From SABI01 sp028532915 (GTDB lineage: Bacteria; Spirochaetota; Spirochaetia; Sphaerochaetales; Sphaerochaetaceae), in the NCBI GenBank assembly GCA_963677225.1, contig OY781923.1, positions 1,798,001 to 1,862,000 of the forward strand: a DNA stretch of 64,000 bases. Reading direction: 5' to 3'. The first letter of the stretch is position 1. Each line of letters begins with the position of its first letter. A program made the translations under genes and the position numbers. The notes below the pieces were generated by a model. The model saw nothing but the letters and a program-made list of their open reading frames with translations, was not told the origin of the DNA and did not search any database. Positions 18,156 to 25,723 of the stretch are shown here, one piece after another.

Positions 18156-18950
18156 CTAGGGAGTGAGAAAATTGATAGATTCGGTCATCGCCAGTTCTCT
18201 CGAAACATCATCTTTGTCATAGCAGATGAGATGGGTTGCTTTCGGTAGATGGATCCACCTGTTGTCCTTCCCTTTTGTCCCTTCTGTGAGCAGTTCGCCA
18301 ACTTTTCTGTCGACTGTCGTGTCCTCACCACCCGTGAATACGAGAATCCTGGAATCAATCGAATCTACAAGCTGCAGAACCTCTTTTCTCAGTTTCTCCA
18401 GTTCCGCGATCTGTCTGAAGTAGATGAATGACCAGTACTCTTTTCCAAGAAACTCATCGTCATCATCATCTCGCTGGTCAAAGAAGGGAAAACGGGGATC
18501 CCTTTCCCACTCGACGGCCTTCCTTTTGCTGAAATGTGACAGGAAGGAGAACAGATTCACCGGGATCTTCTTCTGGAGGAGTAAGGCCGGAGCATACAGA
18601 ACCATGGAGGGTATATCGCACAGAGAAGCGACTTTCAACGCGATCAGGCCTCCCATCGAATGACCTACGGCACTGATACTCTTATATTTCCCGTTGATCA
18701 GCTCATATGAGCGTAATGCGTGTTCAACCCACATCGACCTGTCGGTCGCTGCGAAATCCTCACCATCTGTTCCGTGCCCCGGATAGCGGGGAACGAACAC
18801 ATCGTAACCGGATTCGAAAAGCAGTTTCGCTATCAGGGCAAGTTCACCGGGATAACCGCTGTACCCATGGAAAGCGATCACAGCATACTCAGCTCTGGGT
18901 TCGTGTATCAGATTGATAGGCTGTGCACATTTTCTTACTCTATGTTCCAT
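18156..18950 (-). CDS. Alpha/beta hydrolase (Est30 / monoglyceride-lipase-like)
   Basis: A 264-residue cytoplasmic serine hydrolase. Visible features are the oxyanion-hole stretch AVIAFHGYSGYPGE (about residues 25-38), the nucleophile elbow GHSMGG near residue 96, VLVF-like strand ending in GGEDTTVD (acid) and KATHLICYD (catalytic His). Family members hydrolyse short carboxylesters or monoacylglycerols; the true substrate is unknown. ATG 18950 follows GAGGAG at the right distance and begins one base after the stop codon of the upstream gene. It is the last gene of a five-gene operon with the PHP, ATPase, RloB-like and LuxR genes. Confidence 0.8.
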   Translation of the reverse strand: MEHRVRKCAQPINLIHEPRAEYAVIAFHGYSGYPGELALIAKLLFESGYDVFVPRYPGHGTDGEDFAATDRSMWVEHALRSYELINGKYKSISAVGHSMGGLIALKVASLCDIPSMVLYAPALLLQKKIPVNLFSFLSHFSKRKAVEWERDPRFPFFDQRDDDDDEFLGKEYWSFIYFRQIAELEKLRKEVLQLVDSIDSRILVFTGGEDTTVDRKVGELLTEGTKGKDNRWIHLPKATHLICYDKDDVSRELAMTESINFLTP

Positions 18951-18951
18951 A

Positions 18952-19839
18952 CTACTGCTCCTCATTCAATAGATTCAACAGGTCGATTCTGCTTCTGACC
19001 TGAGTCTTCGAGAAGATGTTGGCGATATGATTGTTCACCGTGTTGGTGGAAATCGAAAGGTCCTGTGCTATCTCCTTGTTCGTATACCCTTTCTTTATGA
19101 GAATGATGACGGAGAACTCCCGTTCGGTAATCTTCCACTTCTGCAGTCTGTCCAAAGAAAGCTCACCCTCCTTCTTATGAGGGATCCTGTGGAAATAGAT
19201 GAACAGGAAGACCATGATCGTGATGCTGAAAGCGAGAAAATAAGTCGGATACATGATGTTCTTTACTGAAGGGAATATCAGAGAAAGAATGACAAGAGGG
19301 ATCATCGCAAAACTCAATATGATGATCACTTTACTCACGAGTCTTGCATCGGGAGAAGAGATATTCTTCAGATTCTTCAATATCACCCCTATAGATGCAA
19401 AGAGTGTGAAGATGAAGATCCCGCTGCTGATCGTTGAAAAAACGTTCGTCCGGGTAAATATCATCGACAGAACACTCAGTGCCAGAAAAGCGGTACTGAG
19501 AGAATAGAAGATGATAGAGAAAGGTTTCCTGAACGGCTGTCCGATGATCCATGTAGTGAAATAGGGAATGAAAACGATCAGGAATGTAGCGTTCGCTATG
19601 ATCACCGGATAAATGATATAGGTGAAAAGTATCTGAATGAACTCACTGGCGAATATATTGATGAAAACTATGAAGACTTGAAGGACTATGATGATCAGCA
19701 GTGATGAGACGAAAATGATGAAATACCTGGTCCACTCGTAGTTCTCCCTGATATGGAAAACCACTGAGAGGACCAGTGCCATACATCCGCCTGCGAAGGC
19801 AAACACATACAATAATAAGGTAAGTCCCTGTTCCAGCAT
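18952..19839 (-). CDS. Seven-helix membrane protein with C-terminal LuxR-type HTH
   Basis: A membrane-bound one-component regulator of 295 residues. Seven hydrophobic segments are seen at about 5-28, 38-62, 68-94, 107-128, 133-154, 170-189 and 197-216. A basic linker (HRIPHKKEGE) leads to a full LuxR/GerE HTH at about 237-291: the ITEREFSVIILIKKGYTNKEIA and STNTVNNHIANIFSKTQVRSR segments match the family. There is no receiver or kinase domain, so the membrane part is probably the sensor. The ATG lies three bases after the stop of the RloB-like gene and has no strong ribosome site of its own, which suggests coupled translation. Signal and target genes are unknown; control of its own operon is the simplest guess. 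Confidence 0.82.
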   Translation of the reverse strand: MLEQGLTLLLYVFAFAGGCMALVLSVVFHIRENYEWTRYFIIFVSSLLIIIVLQVFIVFINIFASEFIQILFTYIIYPVIIANATFLIVFIPYFTTWIIGQPFRKPFSIIFYSLSTAFLALSVLSMIFTRTNVFSTISSGIFIFTLFASIGVILKNLKNISSPDARLVSKVIIILSFAMIPLVILSLIFPSVKNIMYPTYFLAFSITIMVFLFIYFHRIPHKKEGELSLDRLQKWKITEREFSVIILIKKGYTNKEIAQDLSISTNTVNNHIANIFSKTQVRSRIDLLNLLNEEQ

Positions 19840-19841
19840 GG

Positions 19842-20486
19842 TCAGTTGTTCTTCAATCCTATAAGCTTCTGGTTGTGGCTCATGTCGGCATTTCCGCAGA
19901 AGGTTGTGATGTCATTGAGAAGCCGGGTCATATGAACCGGTTCAAGATTATCCATCCTGCCTTCGACAAGCTTATTATAGGCAGATCCGTTCACAACAGC
20001 CTGCGCTTTTGCGTTGAACAGCTTCAGATGAAGATTCATCCCTTCTTTCAGCAGATACGACGGTTCACTCGTGAATTGCGGGAACACACCTTTGAGACTG
20101 GATTCGATCACTTTCGTATCAGAAATCGGCAGTCTCGGAGATTGCAGATGGAGTAGATACCACAGTGAGATATCAGGATTGTTCCATGCGAGATTCACCT
20201 TCTTCTTCAGTGCGAACTGCTGATACTCTCTGACGTTCTGAGGAGTGATCCCCGTCTTCTGGAAACTCAGGGTACACCATACACTGTCGAAGTGACCCTT
20301 GATTCTCTCTCTGGAAGCGAACTTGATGATATCTTCAAGTGTCTGTGCTTCCTGCGCCCACAGGACACTCATGTTCGTATATCTGCAGTCTTTTCTCATC
20401 TGTGAGAAATAGAGTGATTCGGATTCAGTCGAAGTCACGATCAGCAATGTCTTCCGGGGAGCCTCGTTTTTCTTCTTACGTCTCAT
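19842..20486 (-). CDS. RloB-like (AbiLii-like) protein, catalytic residues missing
   Basis: A 214-residue protein that lines up with the RloB family (partner of an AAA15 ATPase in RloAB/AbiL phage-defence pairs). A basic N-terminus (MRRKKKNEAPRK) is followed by LLIVTSTESESLYF, where family members have a VCEGEKTEPNYF-like strand; by DSVWCTLSFQKTG, where they have VWCVFDRDD; and by WNNPDISLWYLLHL, where they have SNPCFELWLLLHF. The acidic Toprim-type residues (E, then D-D, then E in FEL) are therefore all absent. ATG 20486 is chosen because GGAGG lies six bases upstream; it begins one base after the ATPase stop. Family assignment rests on these three spaced motifs and on the neighbour; the function is unknown and may be non-catalytic. 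Confidence 0.7.
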   Translation of the reverse strand: MRRKKKNEAPRKTLLIVTSTESESLYFSQMRKDCRYTNMSVLWAQEAQTLEDIIKFASRERIKGHFDSVWCTLSFQKTGITPQNVREYQQFALKKKVNLAWNNPDISLWYLLHLQSPRLPISDTKVIESSLKGVFPQFTSEPSYLLKEGMNLHLKLFNAKAQAVVNGSAYNKLVEGRMDNLEPVHMTRLLNDITTFCGNADMSHNQKLIGLKNN

Positions 20487-20487
20487 C

Positions 20488-21720
20488 TTACGCCTCCTTT
20501 TCCTTCTCGACGAATGTGAACTCACTTGTGATGGGCAATGCTCCGAACGAACCGTTCAAATACATCTGCCTGGTAAGATCTTTCTTGCTCTTCGAGAATT
20601 TGAAGTTGGCCAGAGAATAGTACTCTGTCGCCGACACATTGTTCTTCTGGGCAAACCACACGGCGTCCCGTCTGAGGACTCCGTCTTTGAGCAGTCCGGG
20701 ATTACAGTCTACCACCAGCATCTGAGAGCCTTTCGTGTTCGATGCTTCGAACACGTTGACCAGGTGCTCCAGTGCATCGGGATGCAGCAGCATTCCGAAA
20801 TCATCCATGACGAGCATCTTCTGATCTATGAAGCTTTCGAACATCGCCAATGCGATTGTCGTCAATCTTCTCAGAGAGAGCGATTCGTTGTTGAAATATG
20901 AAGCATAGTGCTGAGAGACGTTCGTATGGATATAGATCAGCCGGTCATCCTGGATTCTCACATCCCGGATATCCGTAATATCTATCGACCACAGGAAATC
21001 TATCAGCTGCCGTCTCCATTCGGGATGGGCTTTGAGCCGGTCCACAATCTGTCGCTCGCTTGAAGAGGAAAGCCCGAACGGCAGGATCATCAGATCGTTC
21101 ATGAACCAGTTGTACAGCGGAGTGAGAGTAAGTGATTCCTTCCGTGCCGCTGCTGCAAGATATGTCTGTCCGGGAAGAATCTTCTTGACAAGTCTTTTCT
21201 TCTCGCCGCGGAACATTTTTCCCCAGCGGTACTTGTATTCGATCTCATCGCCGTCGACGGGTTCTATGAGTTTTCTTTCAAACATGAGTTTTCTTGAACG
21301 CCCCACGAACATGTGATAAGACTCTTCATAGATCTTGTCCCTGCTCGCTACGAGCGTATATTTACCTGTAAGAGGCTGACCGGTCTGTTCATCTTTTCCC
21401 ATAATGATCTGTATGACCATCTGAGAGGGACCGTTCTTCTCATCGGAATAGGCAAATGATGTTCCGGCGAGAAGTTGAACTGGACATTCCATGTTCTCAT
21501 CTGCAGTAACGATTGCCTTAAGAGCTTCCAAAGCTCTGACGAAGGTGGATTTACCAGCTCCGTTAGGGCCGATGATCGCACAAGATTTAATCACATTCAG
21601 TCTTTCGCTCACTTGTACAATCTTCTCGCTGGAGAGACGATTATCCTTGATCGCCTCGAAAGAGATTGTCTGAGGAGTCTGAACTGAACGGTAATTGGAT
21701 ATTGTCATGTCCAATAACAT
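20488..21720 (-). CDS. AAA15 / COG1106-type ATPase (AbiLi/RloA-like), atypical motifs
   Basis: A 410-residue SMC-like P-loop ATPase of the type paired with RloB. The N-terminus MTISNYRSVQ and the Walker A GPNGAGKST (51-59) are normal. The signature region, usually S-x-G-T/S, reads NNESLSLRRLTT (278-288). Walker B reads KMLVMDDFGMLLHP (301-314) with Asp in place of the catalytic Glu. The segment that normally holds the switch His (TTHN...LLD) reads VVDCNPGLLKDG (336-347). The C-terminal LRRDAVWFAQKN and MYLNGSFGALP match the family, which supports the alignment. AAGGGGG precedes ATG 21720. The P-loop suggests nucleotide binding, but hydrolysis is doubtful. Confidence 0.78.
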   Translation of the reverse strand: MLLDMTISNYRSVQTPQTISFEAIKDNRLSSEKIVQVSERLNVIKSCAIIGPNGAGKSTFVRALEALKAIVTADENMECPVQLLAGTSFAYSDEKNGPSQMVIQIIMGKDEQTGQPLTGKYTLVASRDKIYEESYHMFVGRSRKLMFERKLIEPVDGDEIEYKYRWGKMFRGEKKRLVKKILPGQTYLAAAARKESLTLTPLYNWFMNDLMILPFGLSSSSERQIVDRLKAHPEWRRQLIDFLWSIDITDIRDVRIQDDRLIYIHTNVSQHYASYFNNESLSLRRLTTIALAMFESFIDQKMLVMDDFGMLLHPDALEHLVNVFEASNTKGSQMLVVDCNPGLLKDGVLRRDAVWFAQKNNVSATEYYSLANFKFSKSKKDLTRQMYLNGSFGALPITSEFTFVEKEKEA

Positions 21721-21740
21721 ACCTATTCCCCCTTATAACC

Positions 21741-22382
21741 TTATTCAGTTTCGAATAATCTTTCCATTCGCTGAAGAACTTCAGGATGTTTCTGCAGCGA
21801 TGCGGCAAGTCTTGCCGGCAATGTATCATCACCATGATTGTCTCCGGCGATGATATCGATCATCCGTTTATTCAGATAGGAGTCGACAGTTCCCGAGAGA
21901 ACCGCATCGCAGTTGCTCTGAAAGAAGACTCCCATTTCAACCAGCCGTTTTACGACAAGCGATTTCTCGCTGAACCAGTCGTAGCGTTCAATGTGGGCAA
22001 GGATTACGAAATGACCGCTTTTGATCAGCGTATATGCATAGTTGAGCAGATACAGCGGTTCGACCGACGTGTCCACTTCGACCAGCACGAAATTGCCGAG
22101 AAACGGGAGGTTCTTCGGGTGCGAAGCACTTCCTACGAAAGTCTCTGAGCCTAGAACGACTCGAATTCCCAGCTTCTTTCCTTCACCTTCGAGCCACCGG
22201 TACATGGTACGGATGTTATCGACATGCGTTACCACCAGCGGGTTATACAGATGAGGAGTGGTGACGACAATAGAGAATCCTGCATCCTTATAAGCATGAA
22301 GAACTCTCAGAGCCTGTTCCTTGGTCTTTACCCCGTCATCAACGAAGGGCAGCAGATGTGAATGACATTCAACATATCCCAT
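21741..22382 (-). CDS. PHP-fold phosphoesterase, CpsB/CapC tyrosine-phosphatase family
   Basis: A 213-residue protein of the PHP superfamily, closest by motifs to the CpsB/CapC/YwqE metal-dependent tyrosine phosphatases. It starts ECHSHLLPFVDDGVKTKEQA (HxH at residues 7-9), then VTTPHLY, GSETF (metal Glu), ILAHIERYDW and IAGDNHGD, so the metal centre looks intact. CpsB proteins usually lie in polysaccharide loci beside a BY-kinase. None is present here; instead it heads an operon with an AAA15 ATPase and an RloB-like gene. AAGGATT precedes the ATG and a TATAAT box lies 17 bases upstream of it. Whether it acts on phosphotyrosine, a nucleotide or nucleic acid is open. Confidence 0.8.
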   Translation of the reverse strand: MGYVECHSHLLPFVDDGVKTKEQALRVLHAYKDAGFSIVVTTPHLYNPLVVTHVDNIRTMYRWLEGEGKKLGIRVVLGSETFVGSASHPKNLPFLGNFVLVEVDTSVEPLYLLNYAYTLIKSGHFVILAHIERYDWFSEKSLVVKRLVEMGVFFQSNCDAVLSGTVDSYLNKRMIDIIAGDNHGDDTLPARLAASLQKHPEVLQRMERLFETE

Positions 22383-22399
22383 AGTAATCCTTTTGGTTG

Positions 22400-22430
22400 A
22401 TTATACCCTGTTTACAAACTTTGGTACAGT
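22400..22430 (-). promoter_or_regulatory. Promoter of the PHP-ATPase-RloB-LuxR-hydrolase operon
   Basis: A consensus TATAAT (22405-22400 on the minus strand) lies 17 bases before the PHP start. No clear -35 box is seen. Immediately upstream is an imperfect inverted repeat (CTGTACCAAAG / TTTGTAAACAG), consistent with an activator or repressor site. Confidence 0.5.
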
Positions 22431-22463
22431 TTTTTTCAAGGAATTACTTATATTAGGCAATAA

Positions 22464-22991
22464 TCAGTATTCGATCATCATTTGAGGACCTATATTGCTT
22501 TTCATAGGGTGTTTGACCTCGACGATTTCACTGACCAGGTCGCTTATTTCAATCAGAGATGCCGGAGCATCTCTTCCTGTGATCACGATATGAGGTCTTT
22601 TCCTTCTTTTTTTCACATCTTTGAGGTACGACATCACCTCTGATTCATCGAGGAAGCCCAACGATACGGGGTAGGTAAACTCATCAAGAATGATCAGATC
22701 GTACGATCCGGTATCGATGAGCTGCTGAAAACGTCTGAAGCCTTCCACACTTGCGGCGGTATTGCTTTCCCTGTCATGTTCCCAGGTGAACCCTACTCCA
22801 TGACTTTCCCACAGCACATCTGATTGTTCGGCCATTTTCCTTTCACCTGTGACCAGGTTTCCGTTTTTGATGAACTGCAGAACAGCGCATCGTTTGTGAT
22901 GCCCCAGGGATCTGAACAGTATCCCCAGAGCTGCAGTAGTCTTCCCCTTTCCATTTCCGGTATATGTTATCACAAGAGGATGATTCGACAT
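22464..22991 (-). CDS. cobO: Cob(I)alamin adenosyltransferase (CobA/BtuR type)
   Basis: Transfers adenosyl from ATP to cob(I)alamin. The 175-residue product is a CobA-type enzyme with the P-loop GNGKGKTTAAL (about residues 12-22), LQFIKNG, the LIILDEF strand at about residues 98-105 and RPHIVITGRDAP near 132. AAGGAG precedes the ATG. It is the last gene of a pdxA-lipoprotein-cobO run. It implies B12-dependent enzymes elsewhere; the window shows no other cobalamin gene. Confidence 0.92.
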   Translation of the reverse strand: MSNHPLVITYTGNGKGKTTAALGILFRSLGHHKRCAVLQFIKNGNLVTGERKMAEQSDVLWESHGVGFTWEHDRESNTAASVEGFRRFQQLIDTGSYDLIILDEFTYPVSLGFLDESEVMSYLKDVKKRRKRPHIVITGRDAPASLIEISDLVSEIVEVKHPMKSNIGPQMMIEY

Positions 22992-23003
22992 AGTATCGTC
23001 TCC

Positions 23004-24044
23004 TTACAACTGCTTTTGAGCCTCTTCGGTCATATCGGCTCTTTCCTGCATAGAACGCAGCAGAGACTGCAGTTTTGTGTTCCCTGTCTTCTTGATCGCC
23101 TTTTCCAGCAGGTCGATCCCTTCATCCCGGTCTCCCAGCGCTTCATGGATCAACGCCGCATTATAGGCTGAAGGGATATGTTTCCTCCGGTTCCATTCTT
23201 TTTCGAAGATTGCGAGTGCTTCAACAAGGTTTCCTTCCTTAACTGCCTCGTATCCCTTTTCCGCATTTCTGTTTTTCGGACTGTTTTTCAACAGAGAGAA
23301 ACTTCTCGAGACAGAGCGGGGAACATACTTGTCGATCACTGAATGTCCGAAGTCGGAGGCAATGGAATAGAATGAGGAACGCAGCTGGGGTGCGAAAATG
23401 AGAGTATCACCGTCAAATTCAATTTTCGTTGTCTCGCTGATGGTATCTCTGTAGGTATCGGTATCTATGAGCCTTCCGGTCCTGGTATCCTTGAGATCGT
23501 AGGTGAATTCGATCGTCACGTTCTGCTGCAGATAGTGAAAGAGGCGCTTTTCGACAGACGGCTCACCTTCAGGGTCCTGGTTGGGGATCACGACTTCCAC
23601 CTCCTTGGCATAGATATACTCTTCGACATCGACATCTGTCGTATACACGGTAAGCAGTGCATCATACCCTTGTTCATACAGCATGGAAGGTCTGTTGACG
23701 AAGGCATCGGTGACAGAAGGAGAGAGAATCGTGAAATAGTCCGTGTCGTAGGCTTGAGAAACAATGATCTTCGTCAGGTATTCACTCATAGACCGTTCAG
23801 TATTCACCGTGAACCCTGAATATACTCTGACCGGAGAAGTCCCGCTCAGATCCCGCACTACCGGATTCGGCAGTTCGAACGGCCTGAACGGATACGAGGA
23901 TACCGTTGCTATTGCCAGATTCCTATAATCGCTCATATCCACTTTAGACGGTACCATGTACTGGGTAGTCACGGTCGTGGAACAGGAAATGAACGACACA
24001 AGTGTGATGACTGCAGCCATCATAATCAATAAACCTTTTCTCAT
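23004..24044 (-). CDS. Lipoprotein with C-terminal TPR-like repeats, function unknown
   Basis: A 346-residue predicted lipoprotein. The signal peptide MRKGLLIMMAAVITLVSFIS is followed by Cys21, a loose lipobox typical of spirochaetes. The N-terminal two thirds (SDYRNLAIATVSSYPF, YEQGYDALLTVYTTD) resemble envelope proteins that report on or assemble in the periplasm, but no family is recognised. From about residue 265 there is a helical TPR-like stretch (AEKGYEAVKEGNLVEALAIFEKEWNRRK, PSAYNAALIHEALGDRDEGIDLLEKAIKKTGN; quoted in part). ATG 24044 follows GAGGAG; an upstream in-frame start at 24098 would mask the signal peptide. It lies between pdxA and cobO. Confidence 0.75.
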   Translation of the reverse strand: MRKGLLIMMAAVITLVSFISCSTTVTTQYMVPSKVDMSDYRNLAIATVSSYPFRPFELPNPVVRDLSGTSPVRVYSGFTVNTERSMSEYLTKIIVSQAYDTDYFTILSPSVTDAFVNRPSMLYEQGYDALLTVYTTDVDVEEYIYAKEVEVVIPNQDPEGEPSVEKRLFHYLQQNVTIEFTYDLKDTRTGRLIDTDTYRDTISETTKIEFDGDTLIFAPQLRSSFYSIASDFGHSVIDKYVPRSVSRSFSLLKNSPKNRNAEKGYEAVKEGNLVEALAIFEKEWNRRKHIPSAYNAALIHEALGDRDEGIDLLEKAIKKTGNTKLQSLLRSMQERADMTEEAQKQL

Positions 24045-24072
24045 TATATCTTTCTCCTCTTTTCTTTCCCCA

Positions 24073-25071
24073 TTATCCGAGATAGCTAAGTGCAACATTG
24101 ACGGCCTCGACCATACTTACCTCACTGGCTCTGTTTTCTCCCGCTATATCGAAGGCGGTGCCGTGATCGACACTGGTTCTCAAAAACGGAAGTTTCCATG
24201 TGACGCTGATCGTCCGTTCAAAATCAAGAGTTTTAGCCGCTATATGCCCCTGATCGTGATACAGAGAGAGCACAGCCTTATACTTTCCGATCTTCGCCAG
24301 GTGGAAGACAGAATCAGCTCCGATTGGACCGACGACATTGATCCCCTCCTCTCTGCATCTGCTGACAGCAGGCACAATATGCTCCATTTCCTCATTTCCG
24401 AAAAGACCATGCTCTCCTCCGTGCGGATTCAAGGCGGCCACGGCAAGTGGAACACTCTGATCGAATCCCTGCTCCCGGGTAATCTCATCGACTACATGGA
24501 TAAACTCATACACCCTGTCGAACGTTACAGCATCGCAGGCATCCCGCAGAGAAAGATGACGGGTCATAAAGAAAATGTGCAGGCCCAGAGTCTCGAACAT
24601 CGTCACGGGAGATGGGGCTCCTGTCAGTTCTCCGAGGATCTCGGTGTGTCCGATCGCTTTGATCTTCGCCGCTTTGAGAGACTCCTTGTTTATCGGGGTC
24701 GTTGCCAGAGCGTCGACACGCGAATTCAATGCCAGATCGACACACTTTTCAATAGATCTGTATGCGGCGTTTCCACCCATTTCGCTCACTACCTTGAAAG
24801 AGAATCGGCTCATATCGACAAGCGGCAGATGATAAAGGATCTTTTTCACATTGTCGTTCAATGCCTGATCGAGCTGCAGATCATTTTCAATGACCCGGTC
24901 AAACGGGTTCTTAAGATGATAGGCACCGCATAAATAAGTGAATACCGTTGTATCTCCGGCAACGACAACAACAGCGTCTTTAAGAAGGGGACTCATAAGA
25001 GCCTTCAATACGATTTCAGGACCGATTCCGCAAGGGTCTCCCATGGGGATGGCAATAACTTTATTTTTCAC
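24073..25071 (-). CDS. pdxA: 4-hydroxythreonine-4-phosphate dehydrogenase family (PdxA/PdxA2)
   Basis: A metal-dependent NAD(P) dehydrogenase of 332 residues. It has MGDPCGIGPEI near the N-terminus, the metal-binding His in AIGHTEIL, ATTPINKES, LSLYHDQGHIAAK and RTSVDHGTAFDIAG. In the B6 pathway it oxidises 4-phosphohydroxythreonine; the closely related PdxA2 enzymes act on phosphorylated tetronates. No pdxJ or DUF1537 kinase gene is in the window, so the two cannot be separated. The start is GTG 25071; starting at the ATG nine codons later would remove the first beta strand. A good promoter lies 27-55 bases upstream. Confidence 0.85.
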   Translation of the reverse strand: MKNKVIAIPMGDPCGIGPEIVLKALMSPLLKDAVVVVAGDTTVFTYLCGAYHLKNPFDRVIENDLQLDQALNDNVKKILYHLPLVDMSRFSFKVVSEMGGNAAYRSIEKCVDLALNSRVDALATTPINKESLKAAKIKAIGHTEILGELTGAPSPVTMFETLGLHIFFMTRHLSLRDACDAVTFDRVYEFIHVVDEITREQGFDQSVPLAVAALNPHGGEHGLFGNEEMEHIVPAVSRCREEGINVVGPIGADSVFHLAKIGKYKAVLSLYHDQGHIAAKTLDFERTISVTWKLPFLRTSVDHGTAFDIAGENRASEVSMVEAVNVALSYLG

Positions 25072-25097
25072 GACTCACACACTCCAAATATGGGAAA

Positions 25098-25126
25098 ACT
25101 ATACCAAGGCTTACTGTTCGTTGCAA
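25098..25126 (-). promoter_or_regulatory. Promoter of pdxA
   Basis: On the minus strand, TTGCAA (25126-25121), a 17-base spacer and TATAGT (25103-25098). Confidence 0.7.
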
Positions 25127-25182
25127 GAGAACAGGATTCTCCCGGTCTGTACAAAATGTTTCATTTGGTTGCTGAATTGCAA

Positions 25183-25211
25183 TTGACAACTCAAATCTTC
25201 CATCATAATGT
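25183..25211 (+). promoter_or_regulatory. Promoter of the acidic-protein gene
   Basis: A perfect -35 box TTGACA (25183-25188), a 17-base spacer and TAATGT (25206-25211), 42 bases before the start codon. This is the most consensus-like -35 seen in the window. Confidence 0.75.
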
Positions 25212-25252
25212 GTGTATAGATCATTCTTATTGATATGGAGGGGGAAGAGAGG

Positions 25253-25510
25253 ATGAAAAGATTCCATGATGATGATGATTTCGAAGATGATGTGTTTGAA
25301 GACGACGAGATAGACGGAGCTGATGAGATCGAAGATTACTTCAACCCGGACGAATACAGAGAAGATGATGAATACGACGGCTTCGAAGACGAAGACGAAG
25401 ATGATGACATCGAAGATTTCTTTCTTGATGAAAATGACGAGACAGAGATTCTCGATGATGAAGATGACGATGATCTTTTCTATGACGAGGATGATGAATT
25501 CGATTACTGA
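25253..25510 (+). CDS. Extremely acidic 85-residue protein, function unknown
   Basis: By count, 33 Asp and 18 Glu make up 60 percent of 85 residues, against only four Lys, Arg and His together. Phe and Tyr (13 in total) recur every five to ten residues among the acids. There is no signal peptide, Cys or known domain. ATG 25253 is preferred, since GGAGGGGGA (25237-25245) lies eight bases upstream; the ATG at 25235 is inside that site. The gene has its own strong promoter and terminator, so it is expressed alone. Such composition occurs in DNA-mimic proteins, histone-like or ribosome-binding chaperones and calcium binders; nothing in the sequence decides between these. Confidence 0.72.
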   Translation: MKRFHDDDDFEDDVFEDDEIDGADEIEDYFNPDEYREDDEYDGFEDEDEDDDIEDFFLDENDETEILDDEDDDDLFYDEDDEFDY

Positions 25511-25557
25511 TTCACCCCGATCAACCGAAGAACCATACCGATACATTCATATTTTTG

Positions 25558-25589
25558 AATGCCTGCTTACTGTGAGCAGGCATTTTTTT
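25558..25589 (+). terminator. Rho-independent terminator of the acidic-protein gene
   Basis: A 10-bp stem (AATGCCTGCT / AGCAGGCATT) with a 7-base loop continues into a run of seven T. Confidence 0.95.
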
Positions 25590-25653
25590 CAACCTTCTCA
25601 TTTCTACATATATATTTATAATTTTTTTTAACTCAAATCACAAAAAAACATGC

Positions 25654-25690
25654 TGTTTCTATTTACAGAAACATTACAAAGTACTATAGT
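25654..25690 (+). promoter_or_regulatory. Promoter of the first TrpX-like gene, with overlapping operator
   Basis: TTTACA (25662-25667), a 17-base spacer and TATAGT (25685-25690). A perfect 7-bp inverted repeat, TGTTTCT (25654-25660) and AGAAACA (25667-25673), brackets the -35 box, where a bound repressor would block polymerase. Confidence 0.65.
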
Positions 25691-25723
25691 CATTGATAAT
25701 TCAACATACGGGAGAGTAATACG

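Noticed and set aside
25061..25546. 161-codon open frame antisense to the acidic-protein gene
   Set aside because: Its Val/Ile/Phe-rich translation is the complement of GAT and GAA codons; no ribosome site or family resemblance.
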